From Symbiodinium natans (Eukaryota; Sar; Dinophyceae; Suessiales; Symbiodiniaceae), in the NCBI GenBank assembly GCA_905221605.1, contig CAJNDS010000023.1, positions 184,501 to 248,500 of the forward strand: a DNA stretch of 64,000 nucleotides, written 5' to 3'. The position numbers and the translations under genes were made by a program. Below are positions 1-11,000 of the stretch, piece by piece. Numbering within the stretch: the first letter of the stretch is position 1; each line of letters opens with the position of its first letter. The notes beneath the pieces were generated by a model, which was not told where the DNA came from, searched no databases, and saw only the letters and a program-made list of their open reading frames with translations.

Positions 1-142
1 GACGGGTATGAATACTCTATCCGCGCCATGCCATTGGAAAATCAACACCGGCAGCGACAGCCGCCGACGGCGCTGCAAGAGATACGTCTGCGATACCAGC
101 TCCTTCAAGCCACAGAGTTTTGAATTACGAATCGCTTAAAGG

Positions 143-390
143 CTATTTTGACAGCTTGTAGGTGTCGTTAGTCGAAAGTCCATGAAAGACGACTACTGAC
201 ATCGGCCGCAGCTGTCGGTTGAGGATGGTTGCGGTCGCAATGCGGTTCGCCCATCGACCCTTGCTCTCCCCCTCCAGGGTCCACAGACTCTTTAGTACGT
301 ATTCCTCAATGAACCCAATACGGGAACATACAAAAGACGCCTGGGACACAGAAGGGAACCCCTTTGGTTGAATGGGTCTCAAGCTCACCT
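143..390 (-). CDS. Exon-like segment, unassigned protein
   Basis: Open minus-strand frame of about 80 residues. The part around 200-340 has protein-like composition (GFIEEYVLKSLW, then EGESKGRWANR) and no low complexity, and reads better than the opposite strand. I recognise no family. It could be a downstream exon of the same minus-strand gene as the segments at 1,728-2,100. No start codon or splice site can be fixed, so the limits are those of the open frame, not of an exon. Confidence 0.3.
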
Positions 391-1727
391 GCCGTAGCTT
401 CCCTTACACAAACGTAGACTACCCTAAGCCCCCAGCCCTGGTGAAGAACCCTGTAAGCTCTAAACACTCACCCTAAACCCTTTCTATTTCCTTACGAGCT
501 TGTCTGGTGCTGGCGAGGGCAGAAGACGTGTTACTATGCATGGAAGTCGCATTGGGATCTCGATCAGTGAAAGGAATGTCAAAGATGCTCCCACAAGCAG
601 CCGTCAATTGCCATACCATACCTTTCATTGGTTACTTGGCCACGGCATCTTTTTCTCAACCCTTGGTGGGCTGTATGGGCATTCTTAAGTCAACCTTTCT
701 CCTCGCCCCTGAGTGCCAAAATGCCCAACACCAGAGGGGCCTGCAGACAGCCCCGGCGAGTATCCGCAGGGAAATTCCAGAAATCTGCACAGAGTCCCAC
801 CGAGCACCCCCAAAGAATCCCGCAGAGAGTATCCCTAGAGTGCCCACCTCCAGAGAATTCCGCGGAGGGTCCCGTGACAGAAGCCTGCGGCGAAATATCC
901 TTAGCCTGTCAGCGGCAGGATGGCCCCCAAATCAGTGTATGGATCGAAGTAAAAAATGTGTTTTTCTCCTTGTGGCCTCGTTGCTAAGCGGACATATCAT
1001 TCTCGCACATGCAACGGTCGGTTGAGAGCTGAGCCGCGCGTGAGTGCGTCGCTGGAAAAAATGTCAACCATGATCGTGATCCCATTAGCGGAGCTGCAAG
1101 GACTTGAGCCACGGGAATCGGGAGAGAAATGCGTGGGAAGTTACGGAATGTGTAGAACGAAACTGACGCGCACAACATCCCAAAAGTATCCCAAAGCATC
1201 TCGAAAGCGTGGCGCTCAATTCACGGTATTTCACTGTCCCACACGGTGTCCATCGTCCAGGCGATGCTTGGTCACATGTAGCGGCGGCGGGCACAGACTC
1301 GGGGCCAAATTGCTTCTCTGTGTTCCTTGGCTCCCCATCTTGTTTAGACTGCAGACATTTTTCTCCAAGGTACAGATCGCACTGCAAACTCACGTGCACA
1401 TGGCAGCTCCGTTGCAATATCATCGGCATGTGCAGAAAGATGGGTCCTTGTTCTGCCAGACATATGGTTTTAGAGCAGTGTTTTTGATTTGGCATTGTCG
1501 TCGAGGTGCTCCTGTCTGGTAGTCAGCTGTTGGGTCAGTACTTGGTCAACATCGTCTCGCCGAGAGCCCAGACGGATTGGCTGGCATCAAATTGACCCTT
1601 GCTGCATTCGGATTATTGCAATATCATCATAAGGTGCCTTTGTGACCTCATCGTGAAGCGCCATGATGCAGGCGCAACTTTCCGGAAGCCTTGCAGCATC
1701 TTGCACCTACTTTCTCAGCAATGTATG
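391..1727. other. No gene that I can support
   Basis: Frames on both strands are open for 70-190 codons, but none gives a recognisable motif or consistent protein-like composition. A short C/T/A-rich stretch at about 415-490 contains CCCTAA-type units. Small minus-strand exons could be hidden here. Confidence 0.3.
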
Positions 1728-1865
1728 GATGCCGGGTGTACGGGGGTTTTCGATTCGCACAGAGGACCAACACGGAGGATTCCCATGAATCTCGGTCTCA
1801 TCCATGACGGCCAGGATACTCTCGATAGCCTCGACAGCCAAGTTCTTTGATCGGAGACGGGGCAA
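1728..1865 (-). CDS. Exon-like segment, unassigned protein
   Basis: Read on the minus strand this segment gives an amphipathic stretch (VEAIESILAVMDETEIHG) followed by NPPCWSSVRIENP, then a stop shortly after. The composition is clearly protein-like, whereas the plus strand gives no better alternative. I do not recognise the family. Lying just upstream of it on the minus strand, the segment at 1,902-2,100 may be the preceding exon of the same gene. Confidence 0.4.
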
Positions 1866-1901
1866 GTGCCGAATACTTCTCTTAGCGTCAGCATACCTTG
1901 G

Positions 1902-2100
1902 CTAGCGTGGGGGATGCTTTGCTGGGGTGGCCGGGGGGCTACTTGGGTCCAGCCGTTCGCCCTTGAGTAGCCCGGAAAAGGTCTTGAGTCCAGCATTGGC
2001 AAATCTAGCTTTGTCCACTTGCGTGAAAGTTCCACTCAGGCAGGTCGATTTAATGGTCTGAACTTCGTCATGCAGCCGGCAGACTCGCGATACTCGTAGT
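1902..2100 (-). CDS. Exon-like segment, unassigned protein
   Basis: Minus-strand reading gives LHDEVQTIKSTCLSG, then TQVDKARFANAGLKTF and a proline-rich tail before a stop. The frame is open for about 120 codons up to 2,270, but only the last 60 or so look coding. Probably a neighbour exon of 1,728-1,865. Family not recognised. Confidence 0.35.
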
Positions 2101-2299
2101 TCATGCCATGATTCCTCCTCTAGAACTGCTTTGCCAACTCCTTCCTGAACTGCACCAACTACAGTGGAGATAATGATGAACGGTTTCAAAAAACAAAGTA
2201 ATTGCCGAATCGGCGCCACCTGTGTCACGATTATTTCCAACGCACAAGCCAGAAAAGTTCTCTGACTCAAAGGTCTGAGATTTCAATATGACCATTTTC

Positions 2300-2930
2300 T
2301 GACCGTCTCGTCTTTTTGTTTTCTATGGGACATGGGGGGACAGTATCCCAGGGCTCAAAAGAGAAAGAGTTCTGCTCTCTTTTCGGGATCTCTCGAGGCT
2401 GGTTGACCCGCTTTGAGTGCCCGCTTTGAGTGCCCGGTGTGCCCATAGCCCCCCCTCTCTCTCCGCCCCTCCTTGCCTTGCTCCCCTAAACTCAATTTCT
2501 CTCTGGGCCCCCAACCCACCCTTCAGGCCCTCTCCTGTCTGTCTTTGATTCGTGTGTCATGTCATGCGAAACTTTTTGAGCGAGTTGACATGAGTTTACG
2601 ACTGATCAATCCAGTTTTGTGTGTACAGAGTCTTGAAACCCGCAGTTCGAGAGGATACCACCTTTGGGTAAGCCGGTTTATGTGGAACTACTGCGCGTGC
2701 GGCATTGACTACTGGCTGGTCTGCTGCCCCCTACACGTCCCAACATAAGCTGATAAAGCATAGTGCGCTGTTTTCAATCTCTCGTGAGTCGGATGCGGGA
2801 TTTCGTGGCCAGGGGAGGACTACGGGATCATCATGCTCCCCGTCGGGTGAGAGCCTTGCGGAGCTCAGCTTGTGATGAGTCTTGTTGACGTAAAGGGTTT
2901 GCAGGAGCCGTATTGAGGAGACATGACACC
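2300..2930. other. No gene that I can support
   Basis: Contains a pyrimidine-rich plus strand at about 2,440-2,540 (CCCCTCTCTCT-like). Frames of 60-90 codons occur on both strands without recognisable motifs. Confidence 0.3.
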
Positions 2931-2931
2931 T

Positions 2932-3010
2932 TATAGGTTTGTCAACGACATCCTCGAGCTTCGCATCTTGTTTGCGGAGCTTATGGAGGTGATGTCCAAG
3001 GACCATTACG
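2932..3010 (-). CDS. Exon-like segment, charged helix
   Basis: Minus-strand reading gives GHHLHKLRKQDAKLEDVVDK, a charged, probably helical segment. It may belong to the same minus-strand gene as the segments at 1.7-2.1 and 3.5-3.9 kb. No family assigned; short length makes this uncertain. Confidence 0.25.
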
Positions 3011-3514
3011 AACAGAGCCGGGCGCAGACAGTTTCTCCCTTTGAACTAACTAACCAGGTATCTTGAAGCAATAGTTCCTGCTGAGCAAAGGTTGGGAGTC
3101 CATTCCCAAGATAGCTGCGCGGCTAAAGCCAGCAACAGTGATGACCCCGGGCATTGGAGCACTTAGTGGTGAAGGTTCCAGCATGATGCCGTGAGGCTGC
3201 ATTGTTTGATGTCATCCCGCGGGATGTGCAGTTCGAAATCTGCTTTGGTGGCAGAGAGAGGCGTGCTTGCATAAGATGACCTGCAGTCTCATAAGCAATC
3301 TCTTCCTAGCGCCGCGGCTGATTGCATGCGAAAATTAAGCCTAACTAAGCCTCAGCAGTCCAAGCCGTTTCAAATTGCAGCTGGGAAAGGTACATGAACA
3401 AAATCGACTTCTCTACCATTTCCACCGACCGGCTCTTGCTTCGCTTTGTATGTTCCTAAGAGATTTCCTGACAGCGTCGCATATTCGCCACTTGTACAAC
3501 ATCACATTCCATTC

Positions 3515-3927
3515 TCAGGTGGAGATGGAGCTGCTCCGGCGTCGACAACTTGGCCACATATCTAAGGACAGACGAAGTGAGGTTTTCCCTGTTTTTGGAG
3601 GTTTCTTGAAGTACTTGAAGTTTCTGAGGTGTGCTTTAATGCACCCGATGTACTTGTGTTTCGTGTTGAAGGTGTCTTGTGCTTTCCACCACAGCTTTTC
3701 GGCTGCGCAAATTGGCGTAGCAAGCGCCATGTTTTTCCATAGTCCGCCATGCCCGAGCAGGCAGGGACAGCTAGGAACGTTTTGGGAGTGCTTTCAAGCT
3801 TAGGGATCGTAGGTTCCATCAGCTTCTGTTCTAAGGAAGACAAATGGTCTGCCGTGCCTCTATTAGCGCCAACAAGGACATGCTGTGAATGCTCCAAAGT
3901 GAGTGTTGACATTGACGAGCTCCACAC
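3515..3927 (-). CDS. Exon-like segment, unassigned protein
   Basis: Two overlapping minus-strand frames look coding in turn. From 3,927 down to about 3,760: LSSLEQKLMEPTIPKLES and following residues. From about 3,715 down to 3,590: AEKLWWKAQDTFNTKHKYIG and a Lys/Phe-rich continuation. The change of frame between them could be an intron or a frameshift. I do not recognise the family. Basic and aromatic residues are frequent in the second half. Confidence 0.35.
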
Positions 3928-4463
3928 TTGGACGGATGATCAGGGTACAAGAGGGTTTTTTGGGCCATTTGCGTGCATGGCCCACGGCTGATCACAATTC
4001 CCAGGTGCACCTCCCAGGATCGACGAGGAAGTGCTTCTGAAGCGTTTGCGCTTGCATGGTTGAAGGACCTCCTTGTCAAAGGGATTAGCCTCAGATGCGC
4101 AGTTCTTTTCTGCACTCAGAACTAAGAAGGCAGCAGGTGAGAAACCATGTAGGTACCGACTTCAGCTTAAAAGCCAATCAGACGGGACCATATGATATCC
4201 ATCACTTTTTGTCATATGGCGATTTCATTTGAAAGATCTCGAAACCCAAGAATGAATTGCTTCCAAAACCTGGCCTGGCAGATGTACAAGGGTCATTCTG
4301 AGAAAGCCGCTCTTATCTTCGGCGCCTGTAAAGGTGCACACACAATGGCAACCGCCCTCCCCGACGAGCGCCCTACCGCTTCCAATTCTAGCCTTTGGTA
4401 GGGTTCGGTGTTGGAGAACCTCGATTCAATTTAATCTGTGTGCGGATGGTGTGCGAAATGGAA

Positions 4464-4503
4464 TCTGGAGGGGGGGGGGTGTGGGGGGGGGGGGGGGGGG
4501 TGG
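4464..4503. repeat. Poly-G tract
   Basis: About 40 bases that are almost only G on the plus strand, interrupted by a single TGT. Able in principle to form a G-quadruplex. No gene evidence around it. Confidence 0.9.
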
Positions 4504-4629
4504 TTGACCTTACGATTCCATTTTGACTTGTGCTGAAACATTCATGCGGGTGGAAACCACAGTCAGACCGAATATCAAAATCTGATGGGTTGGGACAAAA
4601 TGAACAATATCAAATGGAATGGAGAGGCT

Positions 4630-4780
4630 TGAATACCTGGACAGCTTCCCGACTTTGGTTTATCTGCATCGCTGTCACAGATTTCGTGGGAAACCGTGGA
4701 GGATGTGCTTCAGGCTCAGGCTCTTGCACGACGTAATGCATCGTGTCACACGAGAAGACATGTACGGAAAACGGAATCAC
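4630..4780 (-). CDS. Exon-like segment, unassigned
   Basis: Minus-strand reading gives VHVFSCDTMHYVVQEPEPEA and then a stretch with AMQINQSREAVQVFK. The composition is plausible for protein, but a plus-strand alternative is not excluded. No family recognised. Confidence 0.2.
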
Positions 4781-5151
4781 ACAGGGTGATCCCTCGACAT
4801 GTTGCTTGCAACTGGATTCTGCAGGTCGACCCCTTTCGGTTCCGTATATGTATGTGGGACTTGAATGCGTCGGCCGTGCATTGAAGGGGCAAATAACAAG
4901 TTGCGCTTTCGGATTTCGCCCTCCCAAGATAACTGGGTGAAGGCATTCTAATTGGATGCACGGTAGAGAAATGGCAGGATGAGGCCTCCAATGAAGACAT
5001 CGCCAGAGTTCTTACACAGCTGTTGCTTTCACGACCAGATGTTGAGCCCACCATGTGCCCTGGCTGTAAAACTCGGTGACTGAGGGTATGCAGGTCGTAA
5101 GAAGCAGCAGTCAGATTCAGAGAGCAAAGGCAAAGTGCACACCGTTTGCGT

Positions 5152-5340
5152 TTAAGGCTGGCAGTCCTCAACTGCGTTGCAGCCATTCCCGGCGAGTTTG
5201 GCCGAAGGGCACGTGGAGGTCTTGGCGATCCGCCGGGGATAATCGATCACACCGAGGCTGGCATAGGATTGTGCGGGCAACTTTTGAGCTTCTGCAAGAT
5301 GAAGCCGTTGGAAGAGCGTTGGAAGGTGTCCCCGGATATC
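5152..5340 (-). CDS. Exon-like segment, possible methylase-type C-terminus
   Basis: The minus strand gives RLHLAEAQKLPAQSYASLG, a YPRR segment, then CPSAKLAGNGCNAVEDC and a stop. The order (target-recognition-like helix, then LAGNG followed by a small residue and N) recalls the C-terminal motif of C5-cytosine-methylase-like proteins, which have a GN-x-x-x element there. This rests on one short motif and is weak. No catalytic PC or ENV motif was found nearby. Confidence 0.3.
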   Translation of the reverse strand, partial: DIRGHLPTLFQRLHLAEAQKLPAQSYASLGVIDYPRRIAKTSTCPSAKLAGNGCNAVEDCQP

Positions 5341-5589
5341 CCGGTGGTGCTGCAGCCGAGGCGCTGCAAGTCTACAAGATGAACACTTGTGCCAAATTGT
5401 GCCAATGTCTGCTGATTTGTTCAGGCTGCGGTTCGCCACGTGCAACTATTTTGTGGGTGAGGAGGAACTCAAGGTTGAGATACAGGCAGACATGGATGAG
5501 AAGGCTTCCGGTTTGAGCATCCAGCTCTGCAAAGTAGGTCTTGCGGTCCGGCAACCTGGACTGCGAGCTCGCAACTCAGTCATCGGATT

Positions 5590-5815
5590 TGTTGCGCGGT
5601 TCGGACATGTTTGGACATCCAGAACCCTGCAAATGCAGGTCCAGAGTGCAAATGTACACGAGGGATTTATCTGCCAAGGCCAGAGCTTCCTCACGTTCCA
5701 GTATGTTCCAGTGCTTCATGTTCCATTGAAGAGTCCTCCAATTCCTATGTTTTTGGCAAGCGTCTTCCGTCATGTCATGGCCGTCCAAGGAAGTCCAATC
5801 ACCAATTTGCATCAA
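5590..5815 (-). CDS. Exon-like segment, unassigned
   Basis: Minus-strand frame with KHRNWRTLQWNMKHWNILE, then REEALALADKSLVYICTLDL. Protein-like and open for about 75 codons. It lies upstream, on the same strand, of the LAGNG-containing segment at 5,152-5,340 and may be part of the same gene. The plus strand here is also open, so the strand is not certain. Confidence 0.3.
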
Positions 5816-6169
5816 TGGTGTCTCAACTTGCTGCGGGTTTCCAAATCCCCCAGACCTGGCTTATCCTGGATTCGCCTGCATTGACAGGCCATTGTAACTT
5901 GCGAGCGCTGTCCGTGCTCCGCTCGAATCCAACTCGGCAAGCGTTGCTGCTTTTAACCTCGGAGAATTATCTTGATTCGGCTATGCTCACCAGTCTCTTA
6001 AATTGAAGGCATCATCGGGGACGCCCTCGCTTAAATGACAATTCAAGCCACAACTTCATCAGTTTAAGAAGAAGTTCTTGCCGGCAGGATCCTCTTCATG
6101 ATTTCTCATGGAAAACGGAGGGGTATGGAAAAGTATGTACAACAGGACAACGGAAGGTGCATCGTGCGA

Positions 6170-6300
6170 CGCTGTTCGAGACACATCAAAGGCATACCTC
6201 TCTTCAGGATGTGCTCCGTCCATTCTGAAGAGTATTTTTCAAGCACGTGCCTTGCCCGAAGGAATTCGAAAGATGTACGTGAAAGGGGAAACAGACTCCC
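6170..6300 (-). CDS. Exon-like segment, unassigned
   Basis: Minus-strand reading gives SRTSFEFLRARHVLEKYSSE and WTEHILKRGMPL. Short and without a family match; could be an upstream exon of the minus-strand segments at 5.1-5.8 kb. Confidence 0.2.
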
Positions 6301-6444
6301 TCCCCAGAAGAGCTGGGAAGAACAAACATCACCATCATGGCCTGTCAGCCCTGGCAGCTGACCGCTACTATCATGTATCCTAGCCACTTCCGATGTGCTC
6401 CAGCACATTCCATCGCGCAAATCCAATCATTTTTTTTTGTTTTT

Positions 6445-6462
6445 GTGTGTGTGTGTGTGTGT
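6445..6462. repeat. (GT)n microsatellite
   Basis: Nine GT units directly after a T-rich run. It lies in the 6.3-7.0 kb interval between the last minus-strand exon-like segment and the first exon of the plus-strand ABC transporter gene. Confidence 0.9.
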
Positions 6463-7019
6463 TATGCCTACGCCTGACTTAGCAGAGTATGCACGGCGAT
6501 GCATCGCCTGCTTGATAGCTCAGCCGCCCCGCCACTGAGCTTCAAATCAGTGCCGCAGCAGGCCGGCATTAACTATGTGCACGCGAGCAAAACGCAGATG
6601 CCTTGGACTTCACCTTTGCTGCCCTCCAGTTGCCACCCTATCGTCATTGCTCGGCATATATTTGACACTGGAGTCACGATGATCCGAGGCTTGTTTTCAA
6701 GCCGCAAGCAGAGAACGTCCTTTTGAGCGTGGAACTGATTGTGCTTAGCTGAGCCTGTCAGGGCTGCGTTGCATTGCTTGCGACTTGCGAATCTTGCAAG
6801 AGTTGCTTGAAATTCCTCTTTGGGCTTTCAGCTGTTTAATGTGAAACAATGACTTAGGCAAGCGACGAGTGGTCACCAACACTCGAGTTCGAGGTGAATT
6901 TCACGAAAACTCCTTCATGGCAATTGCATGAGCTGCGACTTGACCGCACCACTTGAGCAGTTAAGGTGGTACTGGACCCCGCAACGACAACAAACGCGGA
7001 GTTGGATGCATATGGAGCC

Positions 7020-7972
7020 CGCTCCCGCGTCAAGATAGATGACAAGGACCTGTGGGAGATGGGCCTGAGCTCTAACATCAGCTTCGACAAGCTTCAGCGA
7101 TTGGTCTGGGCTGACGACAGTCTGTTTCTCACTTGAGTTGTAGGATGCCTTTCCTTCAAATGTCGTCGATGTGCGACAGCTTGCCAAAAGCCTGTCCTGG
7201 GAGCATCTAAGGCCATGTCTGACAGTAGCTGTCAACAGAAGGCATATGAGCCCACCTCAGCATCAGGAACCTTTCCCTGCCAACAGGCAAGCCCTCGAGA
7301 ATGCTCCTTTGCTGGTTCTGATGGCCGAGTATTTGAAACTGAACTTCCGCAACGAGATTGTGCGGAAAGGCACGGTAGCCAACTGCTGCACAAAGGCATC
7401 ATATCTTTTCCCACTGACTGCCTACATGCTCGAGACCTTCGTACAGACTTGCACAGGCACTATCAAGATGTGCTTGCAGGGCCAATGCCATCATCTCTAT
7501 GGCATCCTGAGGCCGATTAGTTTCGGACTGCCTTGGGATGTCCATGATGTCCTCAGTGTCAAAATGAACGCCGTGCGTCCTTAGGCTTTTCCTGAGCGTG
7601 CTGCTGGTGGACAGGGTGCTGAAAGGTAATGAGGAGGATTTGGTGACTGTCACGGAGTCCTACAGCGAGTGGCTGTTCCACAGCCGCTCCGCACTCAGTG
7701 TATCGACTTTTGACAGCTTGCTAGTGCACGGTTGCCGCTGCGTGGGTGAGGTCCTGGCATGCTAGTGCTCGTGATGAGTGGTATGCTGATTCCTTTTGTG
7801 GGCCTTCACTACCTCGACTTTATCTCGATGACCTGGAGAGTAGGTCGCTCTGCGCTCGTGTTGATGATTGGGTCGAGCATCTGCACATCGTGAACCTGAC
7901 AGGTGGAACATCGCGTGCACAGCTCCTGTCAGCGCTCGTGCGCAGACTCTTACACTACGATGTATCTTCAAG
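7020..7972 (+). CDS. ABC transporter, N-terminal and first membrane exons
   Basis: Four exon-like pieces. 7,027-7,110 reads KIDDKDLWEMG...KLQRLVW, like the DLW/F...W element before the first ABCC membrane helix. 7,289-7,475 reads ENAPLLVLMAEYLKLNFRNE and a hydrophobic continuation. 7,586-7,745 reads VLLVDRVLKGNEEDL and then SRSALSVSTFDSLLVHG, matching the R-x-A-L-x-x-x-x-x-x-x-L segment of ABCC proteins. 7,866-7,972 reads EHLHIVNLTGGTSRAQLL, in the position of the conserved NLMS-D element. Exon ends are approximate. Confidence 0.6.
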
Positions 7973-8019
7973 GCTGGGAGAGCGAAAAAGCATGGGTCAC
8001 GGACTTCAGGAGAAGAGGG

Positions 8020-8050
<31 letters not shown>

Positions 8051-11000
8051 ATCTCACAAACAACAATGGACTCAAGCCCAGCAGCAGCAGCAGAAGAAGC
8101 AGAAGCAGAAGCAGAAGCAGAAGCAGAAGAAGAAGAAGAAGAAGAAGAAGAAGAAGAAGAAGAAGAAGAAGAAGAAGAAGAAGAAGAAGAAGAAGAAGAA
8201 GAAGAAGAAGAAGAAGAAGAAGAAGAAGAAGAAGAAGAAGAAGAAGAATAAGAGAGAGAGAGAGAGGCAGAGAGCAGAGAGCAGAGAGCAGAGAGCAGAG
8301 AGCAGAGAGCAGAGAGCAGAGAGCAGAGAGCAGAGAGAAGAGAGAAGAGAGAAGAGAGAAGAGAGAAGCGAGAAGCGAGAAGCGAGACGCGAGAGGAGAG
8401 AGGAGAGAGGAGAGAGGAGAGAGGAGAGAGGAGAGAGGAGAGAGGAGAGAGGAGAGAGGAGGAGGAGAGATTTTTTTTTTTTTTGGGAAGAGGGGAGAGG
8501 GGAGAGGGGAGAGGGGAGAGGGGAGAGGAAGGGGAGAGGGAGGGGGAGGGGAGAGGGGAGAGGGAGAGGGGAGAGGGGAGAGGGGAGAGGGGAGGGGAGA
8601 GGAGGGGAGAGGGGGGAGAGGGGGGAGATCGGGGCCACCAAAAGGAGGAGAGGGGGGTGGGGGAGGAAAGAGGAGGGGGATTGGGGCGGGGAGAGGTGGG
8701 AGCGGGGGGCCCAAGCCCCCCAACGGAAACGAAGCACACCACGCGCCCCACAGAGAGCACACCACGCGACCCACCGCGAACCCCCTCTTCCCCCACGCTC
8801 CCCCGCTCTCTCCCCCTTCTCCCCCCCTCCCACCCCTCCCCCTCCCCCCTTCCCCCCGACTCCCCCCTCTCCCCCTCTCCCCCCTCTCCCACCAATCCCC
8901 CCCTATCACCCCCGCCTCCCCCTCTACCCCCCTCTCCCCCCCTCGCCCCCCCTCTCCACTCTCTCCCCCCTCCCCTCTCCCCCCCTCTCCCCCCCTCTCC
9001 CCTCCTCTCCCTCTCCCCTCCTCTCCCCCCCTCTCCCCAGGGGGGCCAAGGGAGGGGGTCGGGGGGTTAGGGGCTGGGTGGGTTTTTCCCAAAGGTCTTA
9101 GGAGGGGAGGGGAGGGGGGAGGAGGGGAGAGGAGGGGGGAGGAGGGGGGAGGAGGGGAGAGGAGGGGAGAGGAGGGGAGAGGAGGGGAGAGAGGGGGGAG
9201 AGGGGAGGAGGAGAGGAGGGGAGAGGAGGGGAGAGGAGGAGAGAGGAGAGGGGAGAGGAGAGGGGAGAGGGGAGGGGAGAGGGGTGTGAGGGGAGAGAGG
9301 AGGGGGATGAGAGGAGGGGATGAGGGGAGGGGAGAGAGATTGAGAGGAGGGGAGAGAGGAGGGGGAGAGAGGAGGGGGAGAGAGGAGGGAGAGAGGAGGG
9401 AGAGCGGAGAGAGGAGGGGAGCAAAGGGGGGCGATGCAGAGGAGGGGGAGAGAGAGGAGAGAGAGGAGGGGGAGGAGGAGGGGAGAGAGGAGGAGGGGGG
9501 AGAGGAGGAGGGGGGAGAGGAGGAGGGGGGAGAGAGAGGAGGAGGGGGGAGAGAGAGGAGGAGGGGGTGAGAGAGAGGAGGAGGGGCGAGAGAGAGGAGA
9601 GAGGGGGGAGAGAGAGGAGGAGGGGGGGGAGAGAGAGGAGGAGGGGGGAGAGAGGAGGAGGAGGGGTGGAGAGGAGGAGGGGAGGGGGGAGAGAGAGTGA
9701 GGAGGGGGGAGAGAGAGGGGGGAGGGGGGAGAGAGAGGAGGAGGGGGGAGGGCAGAGAAGGGCGGAGGGGGAGAGAGAGGAGGAGGGGGAGAGAGAGGAG
9801 GAGGGGGGAGAGAGAGGAGGAGGGGGGAGAGGAGGAGGGGGAGAGACTAGGAGGGGGAGGACTCAGGAGGGGAGGAGGAGGGGGGGGATGAGAGGGGGAG
9901 AGGAGGCGGGGGGAGGGGGCAGGGGTGAGGAGGAGGGGGGGGAGGAGGGGGGGGGAGAGAGGAGGGAGGGGGGGAGAGAGGAGGGGAGAGGAGGGGGGAG
10001 GAGGGGGCGGAGGAGGAGGGGGGCGCGGCGGGGAGAGGAGGGGGGAGAGGAGGGGGGAGGAGGAGGGGAGAGGAGGGGAGAAGGAGGAGAGGAGGGGGGA
10101 GAAGGAGGGGAAGGAGGGGGGAGAAGGAGGGGAGAGGAGGGGGGAGAGGAGGGTGGAGGGAGAGGGAGGGGGGAGAGGAGGGGAGGAGGGGGGAGGGAGA
10201 TGAGGGGGGAGAGGAGGGGAGAGGAGGGGGGAGAGGAGGGGAGAGGAGGGAGGGGAGAGGAGGGGAGAGGAGGGGAGAGGAGGGGAGAGGAGGGGAGAGG
10301 AGGGGAGAGGAGGGGAGAGGAGGGGAGAGGAGGGGAGAAGAGGGGAGAGGGGAGAGGGAGAGAGCCAGATAAAGAGAAAGAGAAAGAGAAAGATAAAAAA
10401 GAGAAAATAGATAAAATGGAAAAACAAGAAAAAGAGAAACAGAAACAAGGAAGGTAAGCGCACTGGGCACCCTCATGTGAAGAAAGAGACGTCTGTTTGC
10501 AATGCTTGCAATGTGGAGCCTGGCACGCTTCTACTTGACAGGATAGACATCAAGCAAGGAGCCGAGATCATGGCAATGACGAAGGACAGTGAAAACGAAC
10601 AACAGCCTGTTGGAAGGGCAAGGGCGAGCGGCAGCGGATGAGCGAGTTGTTTTTGTTGGAGGGACAGCGCAAGGACGTGGATGACATCGTGCAGAATGGT
10701 TACATGGGCGTTTTAGAAATCATCTCTCACTTGCAGAACTTGGCAACCGCAAACTCCTCAGCAGTGAAGCCCATGCAAGACAAAGCTGCGATGTTTCCCT
10801 TCCTACGCTCCCGCGATAAGGTCCTGGCATACCAAGTGATCTCTCGGTTCATTCTTCAAGAACCGATCAGCCCGTGGAGCATCGCTCCACTTGTGATTCA
10901 CCCCATACTATTGGCGATGTTTGCGATCTGCCGTTGCTCGCCCAAAACACAGGTACATGATCGCACGCGTGAACAGTCACGGATGTCGGCCGCATATGCA

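Noticed and set aside
5425-5535. Plus-strand frame YFVGEEELKVEIQADMDEKA as a coding exon
   Set aside because: Attractive, but the surrounding segments read better on the minus strand and no family match supports it; left out as unresolved.
7968-10463. Very long open frames (up to 831 codons, both strands) of Arg/Glu/Gly or Ser/Pro/Leu
   Set aside because: They are by-products of purine or pyrimidine simple repeats without stop codons; composition is pure low complexity and several frames are open at once.
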